The notes beneath the pieces were generated by a model. It searched no databases, was not told the origin of the DNA, and worked only from the letters and a program-made list of their open reading frames with translations. Positions 34,089 through 43,146 of a stretch of 64,000 nt of DNA are shown one piece after another (the stretch's first letter is position 1; each line of letters starts with the position of its first letter). The stretch comes from Ruminococcus flavefaciens (GTDB lineage: Bacteria; Bacillota; Clostridia; Oscillospirales; Ruminococcaceae). The translations under genes were made by a program, and so were the position numbers. The DNA lies in NCBI GenBank assembly GCA_023667045.1, contig JAMPAU010000001.1, forward strand, positions 1,345,748 to 1,409,747, given 5' to 3'.

Positions 34089-34666
34089 ATACAATAAACG
34101 CAGTATATGATGATGAGACTATCCGTGTATATCAGGCTTTCAATGAACGCATAGCAGAAGAAGCCGTTCGTCTTAATACATTCGGGAAGTCTTTCAAGAA
34201 AGAACGCATGACATGGATTAAACCGTCTTTTCTGTGGATAATGTACCGTTCCGGCTGGGCAGAAAAGGAAAATCAGGAGCATATACTTGCTATTGATATA
34301 AAGCGTACGGGTTTTGAGGAAATACTTGAAAAAGCCGTCATGTCTTCGTATAGCGAGAGAATGGGCATTACGTATGAGGAATGGAAAAGGCAGATAGCCG
34401 TCTCGGAGGTACGCTGTCAGTTTGACCCCGACAGAGATATTTACGGCAACCCACAGCTTGACCGTACTATACAGCTTGGTTTACGTGGCAGAATGGTTGA
34501 AAAATACATATCAGATTACATTGTCAAAATAACCGATATAACAGACCGTGTAAAATATCTTAAATCGCTGAGAGACAGCGGAAATCTTACACCGGAATGT
34601 CTACCGATTGAAAGAGCATATCCGGAAAATATTTTAACTACAGGAGGACTAAATGTTAAGGGATAA
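34085..34666 (+). CDS. DUF4291-like protein
   Basis: A 193-aa soluble protein. The conserved pattern RVYQAFNERIAEEAVRLNTF, then MTWIKPSFLWIMYRSGWA, and later QFDPDRDIYG is characteristic of DUF4291. Function is unknown. The start overlaps cdd (ATGA), and the end contains the GGAGG site and start of the radical SAM gene. Confidence 0.85.
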   Translation: MNTINAVYDDETIRVYQAFNERIAEEAVRLNTFGKSFKKERMTWIKPSFLWIMYRSGWAEKENQEHILAIDIKRTGFEEILEKAVMSSYSERMGITYEEWKRQIAVSEVRCQFDPDRDIYGNPQLDRTIQLGLRGRMVEKYISDYIVKITDITDRVKYLKSLRDSGNLTPECLPIERAYPENILTTGGLNVKG

Positions 34667-36494
34667 AATTGAAAAACATCTGCTTGATGTACAGAAACCG
34701 TCACGGTATATAGGCGGAGAAGTCGGCAGTATCATAAAGGACAAGTCAAAAATAGACGTGCGGTTTGCGTTTTGTTTTCCAGACACTTATGATATAGGTA
34801 TGTCTCATCTTGGTATGAAGATACTCTACTCTCTTACAAATGAGCGTGAAAATTACTGGTGTGAGAGGTGTTTTGCACCGTCGGAAGACTTTGAAAAGAT
34901 AATGCGTGATAATGATATTCCGCTGTATGCCCTTGAAAGTCTCGAACCGATAAAAGACTTTGATTTCATAGGCTTTACAATGCAGTATGAGCTGTCATAT
35001 ACAAATGTTCTGAATATGCTTGACCTTGCCGGAATACCCATATACAGCCGTGACCGCACTGAAGAACTCACACAGATAGTAGTTGCCGGCGGTCCGTGCG
35101 TCTGTAATCCAGAACCTTTGGCAGATTTCTTTGATTTGTTCATTCTCGGAGAGGGCGAAGAAGTAAACCTTGAACTCATGGACTTATACCACAAAATGAA
35201 AAAACAAGGTGCTACACGTAAGGAGTTTTTGCAGAGAGCCTGTCAGATAGAGGGTATATATGTTCCAGAGTTTTATAAATTCTACTACAAAGAGGACGGC
35301 ACTATAGAAAAGCTTGAAACAACAAACAACGCTCCGGCAGTCGTGAAAAAGCGTATAATAAAGGATTTCGATAAGGTATATTATCCGGACAATTTCGTTG
35401 TGCCTTTCACCGAGATAGTACACGACCGTGTTTCCGTCGAGGTGCTGAGAGGGTGTCTGCGTGGCTGTCGTTTCTGTCAGGCGGGATTTATATATAGACC
35501 TTTCCGTGAAAAAAAGGCTGATACTATCACGCACCAGACAAAAGCCCTCTGCGAGAATACCGGCTATGATGAAGTTTCACTTGCTTCACTCAGTACAAGC
35601 GACCACTCGGAAATATCCCCGATACTTTCAGAACTTATAAATTATACCGCCGACGAAAAAATAACTCTGTCACTGCCGTCGCTCCGTGTGGATAACTTCT
35701 CGGAAGAACTTCTGGACAAGATAAAGAAAGTCCGTAAATCCGGTCTTACCTTTGCGGCGGAAGGCGGTACACAGCGTTTGCGTGACGTTATCAACAAGAA
35801 CGTAAGTGAAGAAGAAATCATGAATACCTGCCGGATAGCTTTTGAGGGAGGTTATTCGTCGGTAAAGCTCTATTTCATGATGGGACTTCCCACCGAGACA
35901 GACGAGGATATTACAGGCATTGCCGAACTATCACAGCGTATTATTGACTTATTCTATAGTCTGCCGAATAAGCCTAAGGGTCGTGGCGTGCAGATTTCCA
36001 TAAGCTGTGCTACTTTTGTGCCTAAGCCTTTCACGCCTTTTCAGTTTGAACCTCAGGACACAAGGGAAATGATTGAACACAAGCAGAAACTTCTGCTTGA
36101 CAGCGTAAACAGAAAACGTGTTAAAGTAAGCTATCACGACGCTAACGTAAGTCTTTTAGAGGTTGTGCTTGCAAAAGGCGACCGCCGTCTGTGCGATGTT
36201 GTATATACTGCATGGAAAAAAGGCTGTAAATTCGACAGCTGGAGCGAACACTTCCATTTTGACAAGTGGGTTGAGGCTTTCAATGAATGCGGTATTGACA
36301 TGGCATTCTATGCAAACAGAAAAATACCATATGACGAGATTCTGCCTTGGGAACACCTCGACTATTACGTTTCAAAGGAGTTTTTCATTCGTGAAAACAA
36401 GACCGCCCATGAGGCTGTCACTACACCGCACTGCCGTCTGAGATGTTCGGGTTGTGGAGTAAACAAAAAGATAGGGGGTAGATGTTTTGATTAA
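34653..36494 (+). CDS. TIGR03960-family radical SAM protein with B12-binding-like domain
   Basis: A 613-aa iron-sulfur enzyme. The N-terminal region (about 25-170) resembles a cobalamin-binding domain (FAFCFPDTYDIGMSHLGMK). The radical SAM core follows with the cluster motif CLRGCRFCQAG near residue 270 and glycine-rich GLTFAAEGGTQRLRD. The end has extra cysteines (CRLRCSGCG). It forms a conserved pair with the TIGR03936 protein encoded immediately after. The chemistry is not established; RNA or ribosome-associated modification has been suggested for related pairs, and I treat that as open. Confidence 0.9.
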   Translation: MLRDKIEKHLLDVQKPSRYIGGEVGSIIKDKSKIDVRFAFCFPDTYDIGMSHLGMKILYSLTNERENYWCERCFAPSEDFEKIMRDNDIPLYALESLEPIKDFDFIGFTMQYELSYTNVLNMLDLAGIPIYSRDRTEELTQIVVAGGPCVCNPEPLADFFDLFILGEGEEVNLELMDLYHKMKKQGATRKEFLQRACQIEGIYVPEFYKFYYKEDGTIEKLETTNNAPAVVKKRIIKDFDKVYYPDNFVVPFTEIVHDRVSVEVLRGCLRGCRFCQAGFIYRPFREKKADTITHQTKALCENTGYDEVSLASLSTSDHSEISPILSELINYTADEKITLSLPSLRVDNFSEELLDKIKKVRKSGLTFAAEGGTQRLRDVINKNVSEEEIMNTCRIAFEGGYSSVKLYFMMGLPTETDEDITGIAELSQRIIDLFYSLPNKPKGRGVQISISCATFVPKPFTPFQFEPQDTREMIEHKQKLLLDSVNRKRVKVSYHDANVSLLEVVLAKGDRRLCDVVYTAWKKGCKFDSWSEHFHFDKWVEAFNECGIDMAFYANRKIPYDEILPWEHLDYYVSKEFFIRENKTAHEAVTTPHCRLRCSGCGVNKKIGGRCFD

Positions 36495-37140
36495 GCTGAG
36501 AGCAGTTTTCGAGAAGAAAGACCGTGCAAAATATATTTCGCATCTTGACTTAAACCGCTGTATGCTCCGGACTTTCAGGCGTTCCGGTCTGCCAATATGG
36601 TATACAGAGGGTTTTCACTCGCACCCTTATTTTTCTTTTGCACTTGCCTTGTCGCTCGGCTATGAGAGTTCGTGCGAGATACTCGACTTCAATCTGAATG
36701 AGGATATACCGTTTGATGAAATCCGTAACCGCCTAAATGCCGTTATGCCATATGGAATGAAGATTATTTCCGTTGCAGAGCCGAAACTTAAAATCACGGC
36801 TATTGCAAAGGCTGAATATAGTTTTTCGCTGAAATCAGATGATATAGCCGGTCTTGTTGCTGATATAGAAAAACTTTTGCAGGGTGAAAATATTTTCGTT
36901 GAGAAGAAAACAAAAAAGGGCATACAGCAGGTTGACATAAAGCCATTTATTGAAGTAATATCCGCTGATGTAGCGGACGGTTCATATAATATGGTCATGA
37001 GACTTCCGGCTGGTACACAGACAAATTACAATCCGGCTTTGTTTTTTACAGCACTGAAAAATGTCACAGAAATACCCTTTGAGACCGCAGAAATCAGACG
37101 TACTGCTATTCTCTGTGAGGACGGAAAAGTCTTTGAATAA
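36487..37140 (+). CDS. TIGR03936-family radical SAM-associated protein
   Basis: A 217-aa protein always found beside the preceding enzyme in Clostridia. It begins with a TTG at 36487 after a G-rich site (ggggg) and overlaps the upstream stop. Characteristic segments are FEKKDRAKYISHLDLNRCMLRTFRRSGLPIWYTEGFHSHPYFSFALAL near the N-terminus (split here as YISHLDLNRCMLRTF and FHSHPYFSFALAL) and FETAEIRRTAI at the C-terminus. It likely acts as partner of the radical SAM enzyme. A decayed copy of its 3' end lies about 340 bases downstream. Confidence 0.88.
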   Translation: MIKLRAVFEKKDRAKYISHLDLNRCMLRTFRRSGLPIWYTEGFHSHPYFSFALALSLGYESSCEILDFNLNEDIPFDEIRNRLNAVMPYGMKIISVAEPKLKITAIAKAEYSFSLKSDDIAGLVADIEKLLQGENIFVEKKTKKGIQQVDIKPFIEVISADVADGSYNMVMRLPAGTQTNYNPALFFTALKNVTEIPFETAEIRRTAILCEDGKVFE

Positions 37141-37561
37141 AGGAAGATTTCATTAAAATGACAAATTAAAAAGTAGCTGAAAACTTTTTCCCGAAATATG
37201 ACGAAATAAACAGTAAAAAATTTTAATTCAAGCTATAGCAGTATGCCATGAATTTAGCGATATATCAGTGAATTTTTTAGAATTTTAAATGGACCTATAT
37301 AGATGTCTATGCAATTAAGAATCATCACTTTCAGAAAAAGCCGGATTGTTTCTTAAAAAACATAAGTATAATAAATAAAAATATTATGATGTTTTTTTAG
37401 TGCCAAAAAATGCTTGAATCCGCTGAAATCAGATGTACTGCTATTCTTTGTGAGGACAGTAAACCTTTTGTGTAAATGTACAAAAATACCGCCGGATAAT
37501 GTAAGAATAATATATATCAGAACTTTTTCGGAAAATATTGAAATTTTTTTCAGAAAAACAC
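37141..37561 (+). other. AT-rich gap containing a decayed copy of the preceding gene's tail
   Basis: No start-to-stop gene is supported here. From 37389 to 37474 the DNA matches 37039-37140 with an internal deletion. The frame still reads ESAEIRCTAILCEDSKPFV before a stop, against ETAEIRRTAILCEDGKVFE in the real gene. The rest (37141-37388 and 37475-37561) is AT-rich with no recognisable feature. Confidence 0.75.
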
Positions 37562-37590
37562 TTGCATTTTTCTGAAAAGTGTGATATGAT
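37562..37590 (+). promoter_or_regulatory. Promoter for rplS
   Basis: TTGCAT (37562-37567), 17 bases, TATGAT (37585-37590). Confidence 0.65.
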
Positions 37591-37725
37591 ATAAAGGCAT
37601 TTGAAATCCGTCGGCATTTTTCGCCATGAATTATGCTGACGAGAGTTAATGCCGAAAGACATTAAATCGGACAGTCCGCTGTTATCCATAACAAGAATGT
37701 CCGGAAATTTTAGGAGGAAATAAAA
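37591..37725 (+). promoter_or_regulatory. Structured leader of rplS
   Basis: A leader of about 130 bases lies between the promoter and the start codon. GTCGGCAT and ATGCTGAC form a long hairpin around 37608-37640, and CGGACAGTCCG and GTTATCCATAAC form smaller ones before the AGGAGG site. Firmicutes rplS often carries an autoregulatory L19 leader; this is a candidate, and its match to the known family is not tested. Confidence 0.5.
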
Positions 37726-38070
37726 ATGGATGCACTCAAGTTAATCAGCGAATCAAGCATGAAGGAAAATGTTCCTGAGTTCAATGTAGGTGATACTGTT
37801 AAGGTTCACGTACAGATTAAGGAAGGCGAAAAGAGCCGTATTCAAGTTTTCGAGGGTACTGTTATTGCCAAGAAGCACGGCGGTATCAGCGAGACTTTCA
37901 CTGTAAGACGTGTTTCTCACGGCTGTGGTATCGAAAGAGTTTTCCCTGTTCACTCACCTGCTGTTGACAAGGTTGAGGTTGTAAGATACGGTAAGGTTCG
38001 CCGTGCTAAGCTCTACTACCTCAGAGACAGAGTTGGTAAGGCTGCTAAGGTTAAGGAACAGATACGCTAA
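37726..38070 (+). CDS. rplS: Ribosomal protein L19
   Basis: A 114-aa 50S subunit protein at the 30S-50S interface. The family pattern is continuous: [57 protein letters not shown] and [20 protein letters not shown] (each shortened from the full text). AGGAGG precedes the ATG, and a terminator lies 55 bases after the stop. The genes after it (signal peptidases, RbgA, RNase HII, YraN) match the common Firmicutes order. Confidence 0.97.
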   Translation: MDALKLISESSMKENVPEFNVGDTVKVHVQIKEGEKSRIQVFEGTVIAKKHGGISETFTVRRVSHGCGIERVFPVHSPAVDKVEVVRYGKVRRAKLYYLRDRVGKAAKVKEQIR

Positions 38071-38124
38071 GAGGCTGATGACTGGGTTCAGGCAGTTCAT
38101 TCTGCCTGTCCCGTCTATCTCCGT

Positions 38125-38146
38125 AAGGGACTTCAAGTCCCTTTTT
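38125..38146 (+). terminator. Terminator after rplS
   Basis: AAGGGACTT and AAGTCCCTT form a tight hairpin followed by TTTTT. lepB starts 30 bases later with its own ribosome site, so read-through may be partial. Confidence 0.75.
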
Positions 38147-38174
38147 TGCTAATATTATGTTATGAGGTGTCACT

Positions 38175-38837
38175 ATGGAAGAAAATATGGAAGTCAATAC
38201 CAGCAAAGAGAATAAGTCCGGAAATAAACTCCTCAGTGATGTTGTTGAAATAATTGAAAGCACTCTGATAACAGTTTTTGTTATTATTATGATTTTCACT
38301 TATATACTGCACCCTGTAAATGTCGTGGGTACTTCAATGACAAATACTCTTCAGGACGGCGACAGAATTTTTATGACTACCGTATACGGCAGTCTGTCAT
38401 ACGGCGATATAGTTGTTATAAATAACGATATGGCATATCTTCTGGACAGTGACAACGAAATTATTGAAAAAAATATTGACGGTTCAAGTCTGAAAGAATG
38501 CATAATCAAGCGTGTCATCGCTGTGGGCGGTCAGACTGTTGAAATCGTTCCGTCTACAAATGAAGTTATTGTTGACGGCGAAACTCTTGACGAGCCTTAT
38601 ATAAGAGAACTCACCAAAAACAGCGGTGTATTTGATTACCCGATAACTGTTCCGGAGGGATATTATTTCTGTATGGGCGATAACAGAAACGGCTCTTCTG
38701 ACAGCCGTAATGCCGACATTGGTCTTATAAAGGAAGACCAGATTTACGGAAAGGCTATACTGAGATATGCACCTCTGAGCGAATTTAAATATCTCGGCGA
38801 TTCATATAAGCATAACAGCAATGAAGAAATGTCTTAA
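38175..38837 (+). CDS. lepB: Signal peptidase I, first copy
   Basis: A 220-aa Gram-positive-type (SipS-like) membrane protease. One membrane helix at about residues 28-50 is followed by the catalytic Ser in VVGTSMTNTL and the general-base Lys in CIIKRVIAVGGQ. The GDNRNGSSDSR box lies near the C-terminus. It removes signal peptides from secreted proteins. GAGG precedes the ATG. Its end overlaps the second signal-peptidase gene by 17 bases. Confidence 0.92.
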   Translation: MEENMEVNTSKENKSGNKLLSDVVEIIESTLITVFVIIMIFTYILHPVNVVGTSMTNTLQDGDRIFMTTVYGSLSYGDIVVINNDMAYLLDSDNEIIEKNIDGSSLKECIIKRVIAVGGQTVEIVPSTNEVIVDGETLDEPYIRELTKNSGVFDYPITVPEGYYFCMGDNRNGSSDSRNADIGLIKEDQIYGKAILRYAPLSEFKYLGDSYKHNSNEEMS

Positions 38838-39423
38838 AAAGTTTTTTACCGTGCTGTGCAGGGAAGCAGTTTCGTTTTTTGAAATGATTCTGATAACGCT
38901 TTTCCTTATGACACTTATTTTTACATATGTATTCCGGATAGCGACAGTTAACGGTGATTCTATGAAAAATACCCTCATCTCAGGCGACAGGCTTATAACA
39001 ACGGCTTTCTGCAACTCACCGGAGCAGAGCGATATTGTTATTATTTATGCCAGCGACGCTGTAACCCTTGACAATAACGGAAATCCCGAAATAAAAAAAG
39101 GTCTCCGTAAAACCCTTGTCAAGCGTGTGATAGCTACAGAGGGACAGACTATTGATATAGACTTTGAGCGTGGTGCGGTCTTTGTGGACGGCGTTATGCT
39201 TGACGAAAATTATATCACAGGTCTTACCCACATGGACGAGGGTGCTTTTACTGGTAAATACCCCGTGACAGTTCCGGAGGGATACGTATTTGTAATGGGC
39301 GACAACAGACAGGTGTCAAAAGACAGCCGTTCAAGTGAAATCGGCTTTGTAGCCGTGAAAAATATAACCGGAAAGGTTCTTATGCGTGTTTCACCTTTTG
39401 AATCTTTCGGTCTTGTGAAATAA
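38821..39423 (+). CDS. Signal peptidase I, second copy
   Basis: A 200-aa paralogue of the preceding gene. It has one N-terminal helix, catalytic Ser in VNGDSMKNTL, Lys in TLVKRVIATEGQ and the terminal box MGDNRQVSKDSR. The two are clearly diverged, so this is an old tandem duplication and substrate preferences may differ. Its start lies inside the first copy, which implies coupled translation. rbgA follows after 17 bases. Confidence 0.9.
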   Translation: MKKCLKKFFTVLCREAVSFFEMILITLFLMTLIFTYVFRIATVNGDSMKNTLISGDRLITTAFCNSPEQSDIVIIYASDAVTLDNNGNPEIKKGLRKTLVKRVIATEGQTIDIDFERGAVFVDGVMLDENYITGLTHMDEGAFTGKYPVTVPEGYVFVMGDNRQVSKDSRSSEIGFVAVKNITGKVLMRVSPFESFGLVK

Positions 39424-39440
39424 TTTAAGGAGGTATTTTC

Positions 39441-40316
39441 TTGGATAATACCGACATGAAAACTATACAATGGTTTCCGGGTCATATGGCTAAGACCAGA
39501 CGGGCTATAACTGCTAACTTAAAGCTTGTTGACGCTGTTGTTGAGATAGTTGACGCAAGAGTACCACTCAGCAGTCGTAATCCCGAAATGGACAGGCTCA
39601 CCGCCGGAAAGCCCCGTATTATACTTCTTAATAAATGCGACCTTGCAGACGAAAAAGCTACTCAGAAATGGATAGGCTATTTCAGCAGTAAGGGCATAAC
39701 TGCACTCGCTGTGGACTGCAAATCCGGCAAGGGTCTTAAAAGCTTTATTCCGGCAGTGAAGACAAAAACTCTGAAAGAACTAATGGAAAAGCGTGAAAGA
39801 AACGGTATGTCAAACGCTCCGATAAGGCTCATGATAGTGGGTATTCCAAATGTGGGCAAGTCTTCGCTGATAAACCGCCTTGCAGGTGCAAAGAGGGCTA
39901 AGGTTGAGGACAGACCGGGTGTTACACGTACAAAGCAGTGGGTTAAGCTCGGAAATAATATTGAACTCCTTGATATGCCCGGCGTGCTGTGGCCTAAGTT
40001 TGAAGACCAGAGCGTAGCCGTAAAGCTTGCTTTTACCGGTGCGGTAAGCGACGATATTCTTGATATTGAAACTCTAGCTATGAAACTGCTTGTTTTTCTG
40101 AAAGAAAATTATCCCCAGTCGCTGACTGAACGCTATAAAATTGAGTATTCGGACGGCGAAACAGGTCTTGAACTTCTCGAAAAAGTAGGAAAAAAACGTG
40201 GCATGGTGATTTCCGGCGGAGAGATAAACACGGAAAGAGCCTCGATAACTGTTATTGACGAGTTCCGCAGTGCAAAACTCGGACGTATTACTTTGGAGTT
40301 GCCGGAGGTGAAATAG
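39441..40316 (+). CDS. rbgA: Ribosome biogenesis GTPase RbgA (YlqF)
   Basis: A 291-aa circularly permuted GTPase needed for late 50S subunit assembly. The motif order is G4 (LNKCDL near 57), G1 (GIPNVGKSSLINRL near 134), G2/G3 (RPGVTRT, DMPGVLWP). WFPGHMAKTRR at the N-terminus and a C-terminal RNA-binding domain are typical. The start is a TTG at 39441, seven bases after AAGGAGG; the next in-frame ATG would delete five residues and has poorer spacing. Confidence 0.94.
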   Translation: MDNTDMKTIQWFPGHMAKTRRAITANLKLVDAVVEIVDARVPLSSRNPEMDRLTAGKPRIILLNKCDLADEKATQKWIGYFSSKGITALAVDCKSGKGLKSFIPAVKTKTLKELMEKRERNGMSNAPIRLMIVGIPNVGKSSLINRLAGAKRAKVEDRPGVTRTKQWVKLGNNIELLDMPGVLWPKFEDQSVAVKLAFTGAVSDDILDIETLAMKLLVFLKENYPQSLTERYKIEYSDGETGLELLEKVGKKRGMVISGGEINTERASITVIDEFRSAKLGRITLELPEVK

Positions 40317-40317
40317 T

Positions 40318-40641
40318 ATGAAAAACGAAACAAGAAAGAAACTTGAAGAAGTCGCCGGCAGATACGCTAAATACGGCGTGAACCTTACAGACTGTATAAA
40401 TATATACAATTCCGGTATTGCAAGACAGATAAGCGAAGAATCGGCTGTTATTGGTTTAAGGCTTGCACTGTCCAATCATTTCGGCGAACATGAATATTTT
40501 ACAAGTGAGGACGTGGCAGTTGTTACCGGAGAGAGCGTTGAGCAGGTCAATCAGCGTATAGAGGAAAACAAGGACGAACTCATGAAAAACGGTCATATTG
40601 TTGAAGTTTCAAGTCCTATTCCCGGATTATTCAATAAGTAA
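40318..40641 (+). CDS. Uncharacterised helical protein between rbgA and rnhB
   Basis: A 107-aa soluble, mostly helical protein (MKNETRKKLEEVAGRYAKYG ... IARQISEESAVIGLRLALSNHFG, each shortened). The middle (FTSEDVAVVTGESVEQVNQRIEENKDEL) looks like a small helix-turn-helix-like or winged segment, but without a recognised signature. It starts two bases after rbgA and is flanked by housekeeping genes, so it is likely co-expressed. Function is unknown. Confidence 0.7.
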   Translation: MKNETRKKLEEVAGRYAKYGVNLTDCINIYNSGIARQISEESAVIGLRLALSNHFGEHEYFTSEDVAVVTGESVEQVNQRIEENKDELMKNGHIVEVSSPIPGLFNK

Positions 40642-40655
40642 AAGAGGTTCTGATT

Positions 40656-41267
40656 ATGCCTAAAATAATTCTCCACAAGGAGCTTTTTGAATATGACAGC
40701 GTACTCAGAAAAGATTACCCCGTTATATGTGGTGTTGACGAGGCAGGAAGAGGTCCGTTAGCCGGAGATGTTTACGCTTCCGCTGTGATACTAAATGACA
40801 GTATTCTTATTGACTACCTCAACGACAGCAAGAAAGTTTCTGAAACACGCCGTGAAAAACTTTACGACGAAATTATAGAAAAAGCCGACGCATACTGCAT
40901 AGCGGTTGCTACAGTTGAGGAAATAGACAGGCTGAATATTTTACAGGCTACTATGCTTGCAATGAAACGTGCCGTTGAGGGTCTCGGCATAAAGCCCGAC
41001 CTTGCACTTATTGACGGCAACAAAACTCCGGAGCTTGACTGTGAAAGCCGTGCGGTAGTAAAGGGCGACGCTACTTCTGCCTCTATATCTTCCGCCTCGA
41101 TACTTGCCAAAGTAGCACGTGACCGCTACATGAAAGAATTAGCCGTTAAATATCCGCAGTATTATTTTGAAAAACACAACGGCTACCCGACAAAACTTCA
41201 TTACGAAATGATTAAAAAATTCGGTATTTCGGAAGTCCACCGCAAAAGCTTTAAACTGGAAAAATGA
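40656..41267 (+). CDS. rnhB: Ribonuclease HII
   Basis: A 203-aa metal-dependent nuclease removing ribonucleotides and RNA primers from DNA. The signature CGVDEAGRGPLAGDVYASAV near residue 25 supplies the first two acidic ligands. LNDSKKVSETRREKL, LIDGNKTP and KHNGYPTKLHYE complete the fold. AGAGG precedes the ATG. The stop overlaps the next start (ATGA). Confidence 0.96.
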   Translation: MPKIILHKELFEYDSVLRKDYPVICGVDEAGRGPLAGDVYASAVILNDSILIDYLNDSKKVSETRREKLYDEIIEKADAYCIAVATVEEIDRLNILQATMLAMKRAVEGLGIKPDLALIDGNKTPELDCESRAVVKGDATSASISSASILAKVARDRYMKELAVKYPQYYFEKHNGYPTKLHYEMIKKFGISEVHRKSFKLEK

Positions 41268-41641
41268 CTAAAACTGAAATAGGAAGACTTGGTGAGACAG
41301 CCGTCTGCACTTATCTTGAAAATCTCGGCTACAGAATCATTGTACGCAATTACAGGATAAAGGGCGGGGAAATTGACATAATTGCAGAAAACGGCGAATA
41401 TACGGCGTTTGTTGAGGTGAAGTCAAGAAAACCGGACAGTCTCGTTTCCGGCTTTGAGGCGGTCAACAAACGAAAAAAAGGTCTTATAATTAAAACCGCA
41501 AGTGATTTTTGCTGTAAGAATCCCGATACTCCACAGCCACGCTTTGACGTTGCGGAAGTCATTATTGACAACGGAAAGATTCTCAGCATTGATTATATTT
41601 TTAATGCCTATGATACCACAGGCTACAATTTCATTTTCTGA
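41264..41641 (+). CDS. YraN/UPF0102-family nuclease-fold protein
   Basis: A 125-aa protein with a predicted endonuclease-like fold. The family text is clear: GRLGETAVCTYLENLGY, NYRIKGGEIDIIAENGEYTAFVEVKSRK (shortened) with the Asp/Glu/Lys pattern of restriction-like nucleases. A DNA-processing role is proposed for the family. The gene overlaps rnhB by four bases, a common Firmicutes pair. Confidence 0.93.
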   Translation: MTKTEIGRLGETAVCTYLENLGYRIIVRNYRIKGGEIDIIAENGEYTAFVEVKSRKPDSLVSGFEAVNKRKKGLIIKTASDFCCKNPDTPQPRFDVAEVIIDNGKILSIDYIFNAYDTTGYNFIF

Positions 41642-41652
41642 AAGGTGATAAT

Positions 41653-43146
41653 ATGTTTTACAACAGCACAAGAAACAGCACAGTGAAAGTAAACAGTGCT
41701 GAGGCTATTACTCAGGGTATTTCTGCGGACGGAGGTCTTTTCGTTCCTGAAAATATCCCCGAAATCTCTCTTGATGAAATAAAAGCAGTCGGCGAGATGA
41801 GTTATGCTGACAGAGCTTCATTTGTTTTTTCAAAGTTCCTTACGGATTTCACAGACGCTGAAATTCATTACTGCACAGACAATGCTTACAGCACAAAGAA
41901 CTTTGAAACTGAAAGCATTGCCGAAATAGCTCACCTTTTCGACGGCACTTATATGCTCGAATTATGGCACGGCCCTACGTGTGCTTTCAAGGATATGGCA
42001 CTTCAGATTCTGCCTTACTTCCTTACAACTTCCGCTAAGAAAATCAACCTTGACAAGAAGATTGTAATTCTTGTTGCTACTTCCGGCGACACAGGCAAAG
42101 CCGCACTGGAGGGCTTCAAAGATGTTGAGGGTACTTCTATTATGGTATTCTATCCGGAAGACGGAGTTAGTCCCATGCAGAAACGCCAGATGAAAACTCA
42201 GGAGGGTGCAAACGTCGGCGTATGTGCTTTAAAGGGCAATTTTGACGACTGTCAAAACGGTGTAAAGGCTATTTTCACTGATGAGGACGTTAAGAAAAAA
42301 CTTGAAGAAAACGGCATGATGTTCTCCAGTGCTAACTCTATCAACTGGGGTAGACTTGTTCCTCAGATAGTGTACTATGTTTCTGCTTATGCCGAACTCG
42401 TCAAGGACGGCGAAATAGAACTGGGCGACAAGATAAATATTGTTGTTCCTACCGGAAATTTCGGAAACATTCTCGCCGGCTACTATGCTAAACACATGGG
42501 CATTCCGGTTAATAAACTCATCTGTGCTTCTAATATAAACAACGTTCTTACGGACTTCATAAATACAGGCGTTTATGACAGAAACAGAAAGTTTTATGCT
42601 ACTGTTTCGCCGTCAATGGATATTCTCATTTCAAGCAACCTCGAAAGACTTCTCTATATACTTACTGACAAGAATGACGAACTTATTAAAGAGTGGTTCG
42701 GCAAGCTTGCTACAGATGGCAGATATGAAGTTTCCGACGATATAAAGGCTAAAATCAAGGAAGAATTTGTGGCAGGCTGTTGCGACGACGTTCAGACAAA
42801 GCAGACAATTCACGAAATCTACGAGAAGTATTCCTATACCTGCGACACTCACACAGCAGTTGCCGTAAAGGTCTATGAGGATTACAAGAAGTCAACAGGC
42901 GACACAACAAAAACTATCATTGCTTCTACGGCAAGCCCATATAAGTTCAGCGAAGCTGTACTGGAGGCTGTTCAGAATGGCAAGTCTGACCTTGACGAAT
43001 ACGACATGATTGACAAACTGGCTGAACTCTCAAATATGCCTGTACCGTCTGCACTTGCTGACCTCAGAAACAAGCCGGAAAGATTCAATGACGTTATCGA
43101 CAAGGCTGACCAGAAAAAATATGTTCTGGAAACTCTCGGTATCTGA
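41653..43146 (+). CDS. thrC: Threonine synthase
   Basis: A 497-aa pyridoxal-phosphate enzyme converting O-phosphohomoserine to threonine. The PLP Lys lies in GPTCAFKDMALQ near residue 112; VATSGDTGKAA, MVFYPEDGVSPMQKRQM and the phosphate-binding VVPTGNFGNILAGYYA are present. The length matches the long threonine synthase class. GAAAGGTG precedes the ATG. The stop overlaps the next gene by one base. Confidence 0.96.
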   Translation: MFYNSTRNSTVKVNSAEAITQGISADGGLFVPENIPEISLDEIKAVGEMSYADRASFVFSKFLTDFTDAEIHYCTDNAYSTKNFETESIAEIAHLFDGTYMLELWHGPTCAFKDMALQILPYFLTTSAKKINLDKKIVILVATSGDTGKAALEGFKDVEGTSIMVFYPEDGVSPMQKRQMKTQEGANVGVCALKGNFDDCQNGVKAIFTDEDVKKKLEENGMMFSSANSINWGRLVPQIVYYVSAYAELVKDGEIELGDKINIVVPTGNFGNILAGYYAKHMGIPVNKLICASNINNVLTDFINTGVYDRNRKFYATVSPSMDILISSNLERLLYILTDKNDELIKEWFGKLATDGRYEVSDDIKAKIKEEFVAGCCDDVQTKQTIHEIYEKYSYTCDTHTAVAVKVYEDYKKSTGDTTKTIIASTASPYKFSEAVLEAVQNGKSDLDEYDMIDKLAELSNMPVPSALADLRNKPERFNDVIDKADQKKYVLETLGI

